Shown here one piece after another: positions 61,175 through 64,000 of a stretch of 64,000 nt of DNA; position 1 is the first letter of the stretch; every line of letters starts with the position of its first letter. Under the pieces are notes generated by a model. That model made no database searches. It saw only the letters and a program-made list of their open reading frames with translations, and was not told the origin of the DNA. The DNA is from Lichenostomus cassidix (lineage: Eukaryota > Chordata > Aves > Passeriformes > Meliphagidae). Made by a program: the position numbers and the translations under genes. The stretch covers positions 11,623,122 to 11,687,121 of the forward strand of contig CM039180.1 of the NCBI GenBank assembly GCA_008360975.2. Direction: 5' to 3'.

Positions 61175-63771
61175 TTGAGCATTAGCATCCTCCAAATGGA
61201 AACATTTTAGACACTATGTTAAAGATGTTTCCATTTTGTGCTTGAATAAGTCACCAATTGGAAGGAACACTCCAGCAAAACCATGTACTTCAAGAGAGGA
61301 ATTCAAAAAATGTAAACTGGAGCAAATAACAATTGAATTCCTATTTTTAATATAGTATGGTCTGGGTTGTTGTGGGGTTTGGGTAGAGAGGGCTTGGTTT
61401 TTTCCAGCTGAAATTTTATAATTTTCCTTCTAGAATTTTAAAGGTTTAAATTTATTGCAACTTTTCACCTTTAAAACCAAGAAGGTCTGGAAAAACAGTC
61501 AGACAAAAAATAGAAATCAACAACAGATAAAAAAATTATCCACCAACTGAACCCATAATAATTTCCGGAAACCTGTAAGGTGCTGCCAAACACCAAAAAA
61601 AAAAAAATTATAGCACCTAAGAACATGCAAAAACATTGAGGGAATAGAGGGCTCCATTTTGCTACACAAGTGCACAAGCAATGCACTTACACACTGCTAT
61701 CTCAGAATGGAAAACATCTAATTTCACAGTCAGTATTATCTCAAATGCTACAGCCATGAAGAGGCCCTGTACCATTCCTGCTAATTTGGTACATTTTGAT
61801 AAAGTGCCCAAGCGGTTTTCTTTTCCTTGCCAATTTTTTTCAAATCCTTATAACGCTTCCTTGTATTTCCAATTTCAAATGGGAACCAACATTCAAAAAA
61901 TATTCATCAAAATTGCCCTGATTTTACGAATATTCCTAATCTGTTTGGCTGCTTTTAACTATTAAATTACATGTACTTCATACTACTTCCTTCACCTTTT
62001 CTTTTTTTAGGTCAGGGTTTTAGTATCAGAATGGGATGCCCCGACAGTTCCGGCTTTGCTCAATTGTCATTAAAAACCTAATTTCAACAAATAATATTTC
62101 CCAATTGGAAGTTTCCAGAAGTGTAATACCAAGATTTTTACTGCATTATTAGTTCCACCAGCATCTTTTTACCACTGCAGTTAATTTATCATCTGACACG
62201 TTTCATCTTGCAGATTAAATCCTCAAATAATACCATGGATGGACAGAGGTTTGAAAAAGCAAAATGACTTTCCTTTTGTTCTGTTAGGTAACTGTTCCCT
62301 AAGCAGAAAAAAAATGAGCACATGTTGCACATTTCTAATGTCATTACCTGTGAACTCATTCTTTGTTCAATGGTACTCAATAAATGAGAACTTCTTTTGC
62401 TTCAAGACAATAGGTTGCCATCATCTATCACAAAGTCTGTTACATGTAATCTTACAGATTAGTTTTTTAAAATTGGTATTTTTTAGAGTTTTTATATAAT
62501 GTTTTAAAAGATTTTTTTCCAGAAAATTATTTTAAGAACCAATCTTTTTCAGGTTAAAATAAGAGAATGGGGCAATATATATGCTTTAACAGAGATAAAA
62601 TTTAGTTTTTCATCATCCAGAAGGAAAAAAAAAAGTAGGCTTTATTTTAGAGGACTTGTAGCAGCTAGCAGTTGATAAAAGATGTTATACCTTTTTAACA
62701 ACTAACCAAACATTTGATCAACTCAAAAGCAAGAAGCAAATTCTATTGAAAACAAAATTATACTGAAAACTACTAAAACACAACTGAAAAGACATAGTTC
62801 CAATATAAAAGGATTCTTTCTAGAACATTGGAAAGTAACACAATATATGGAAATAGACACTGCACAAGCCTTTAATGACAAGGAAATGAAGCACTAACCA
62901 ATTATTTGAGATATTCTTAAAAAATATTTTCTGCAATTCCCCTCAAATCCTAAAGAAATTAATGATTTCAAGAAGGATTTCACAAATTAGAAGAGGACTA
63001 AACAGCAAAAGCCAACCTGCAAAATAAATGTTCATGAGCTAAACAAGGAGGACAGCAAGGAGAAGATAATATTAAAAGAGGATAAAAGAAAAGGCAATGA
63101 CAAACTCTGTGTGCAGAATCTGAAGAAGTAATGACCTCTCACATAAAGTCACACCACAAACATGAACTATCATTACTATCACAGTTCTTCCTCTAAAATA
63201 CTTATTCATTACAATATTTGAATATTCCAGTGTCCATCACAGTTAACATAGCAACATGAAGTTATTTCAGACTGGGAACAAAACCAACAAAAATTATTTC
63301 CCTAAAGATGCAAGTGTCTGTTATGGAATGGGGCTGATTGTGTAGTCCCATAGTCATCCTTGAGCTACCTTTGACATATTTAAACGATATAATTTGCCAA
63401 CACAGTAATAAAACAAATCCCTCAAGAGTAGTTAAGTAGTTCTGCTGGATTAATGAAACAAACCAAACTCACCAGTCCAAGAAGAACCACAGCTTGGCAC
63501 AAGAACACACAAGTGGGAGGAAAAAAGGAATGAGGGCATTTTATTTTAGCAGCAGCAGGTGCCAGATTGGCTCTGACCATTTGTCTAATTGCACACTGAT
63601 CAGTTAGACTGACTTTTCCTAAAGGGAATAGGCTGAATGATGTGCATCCTGCCACAGCTACAGCACAAAGGTAGTAAGGTAAAACAAGCCAAAGCTTTAA
63701 TAAATCAATGAGAACTCCAAGCTGTGTGGCACAGTTGACACAATAGAAGGAAGGGATGCCATCTAGACGCT

Positions 63772-64000
63772 TGAAAGATGAGCTTTGTGAACCTCATGAA
63801 GTTCAACAAGGCCAAGTGCAAGGTCCTGCACGTGTGTTGGGGCAAACCCAAGCACAAATACAGCACTGAGAATCAACCAAGAGCAGCCCTGGGGATGAAA
63901 ACTGGGAGGTGCTGCTGGATGAGAAGCTGGACATGACCCAGCAATTGGCACCTGCAGCACAGAAGGCCAAACGTGTCCTGGGCTGCATCCCCAGCAGCGT
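63772..64000 (+). mobile_element. CR1 LINE ORF2 fragment, runs off edge
   Basis: It reads as the CR1 ORF2 C-terminal region: GTTCAACAAGGCCAAGTGCA, AGGTCCTGCACGTG, GGATGAGAAGCTGGACATGA and CAGAAGGCCAAACGTGTCCT. The element starts abruptly at about 63772 (5'-truncated) and continues past the right edge. The usual CR1 frame is degraded. It is a dead copy. Confidence 0.9.

Larger units (their letters stand above)
56858..64000. other. RSBN1L: RSBN1L upstream intron
   Basis: About 7.1 kb to the right edge without a recognisable RSBN1L exon. It contains CR1 fragments (58536-58807 and 63772-64000), a GC-richer block at about 59330-59940, and a TA-rich microsatellite at 61118-61174. Reading frames on both strands are short or lie in the GC-richer block. 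A very short exon could have been missed. Confidence 0.55.

Overview
The window is vertebrate nuclear DNA, most likely from a bird. It carries interrupted genes with GT-AG introns, a CpG-island promoter, and old 5'-truncated CR1 LINE fragments as the only interspersed repeats I can name. I see no Alu, B-SINE or mammalian L1 sequence. Three orthologous genes can be read with confidence: PHTF2, TMEM60 and RSBN1L. They stand in the same relative order and orientation as on human 7q11.23, here shown inverted. I cannot name the species.

Layout, left to right. From the left edge to about 35.4 kb lies the 5' half of PHTF2 on the minus strand. Five coding exons give the first ~166 residues (start codon at 22440-22442), and the rest of the gene continues past the left edge. 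From about 34.9 to 36.15 kb is a strong CpG island with GC boxes and three CCAAT boxes. It is the shared head-to-head promoter of PHTF2 (minus) and TMEM60 (plus). TMEM60 keeps its whole 134-codon reading frame in one exon at 39327-39731, behind a ~3.2 kb 5' intron. That intron holds a patch of minus-strand sequence that reads like a decayed coding copy of a gene I cannot identify. From about 39.95 to 48.6 kb is a tail-to-tail intergenic interval. From 48.6 to 56.86 kb are the last five coding exons of RSBN1L on the minus strand (403 C-terminal residues, including the JmjC-like HxD...H residues). Its N-terminal exons must lie beyond the right edge, because I find none in 56.86-64 kb.

The rest is AT-rich intron or intergenic sequence with simple repeats, CR1 remnants and a few GC-richer patches that may be unnamed repeats. 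The long reading frames inside the CpG island are products of base composition, not genes.

Functionally this is an ordinary block of broadly expressed genes: a multipass membrane protein of the PHTF family, a small four-helix membrane protein, and a nuclear JmjC-family protein. They are neighbours by conserved synteny, and only PHTF2 and TMEM60 appear to share control DNA. I see no prokaryote-style system, CRISPR array, operon or intact mobile element.
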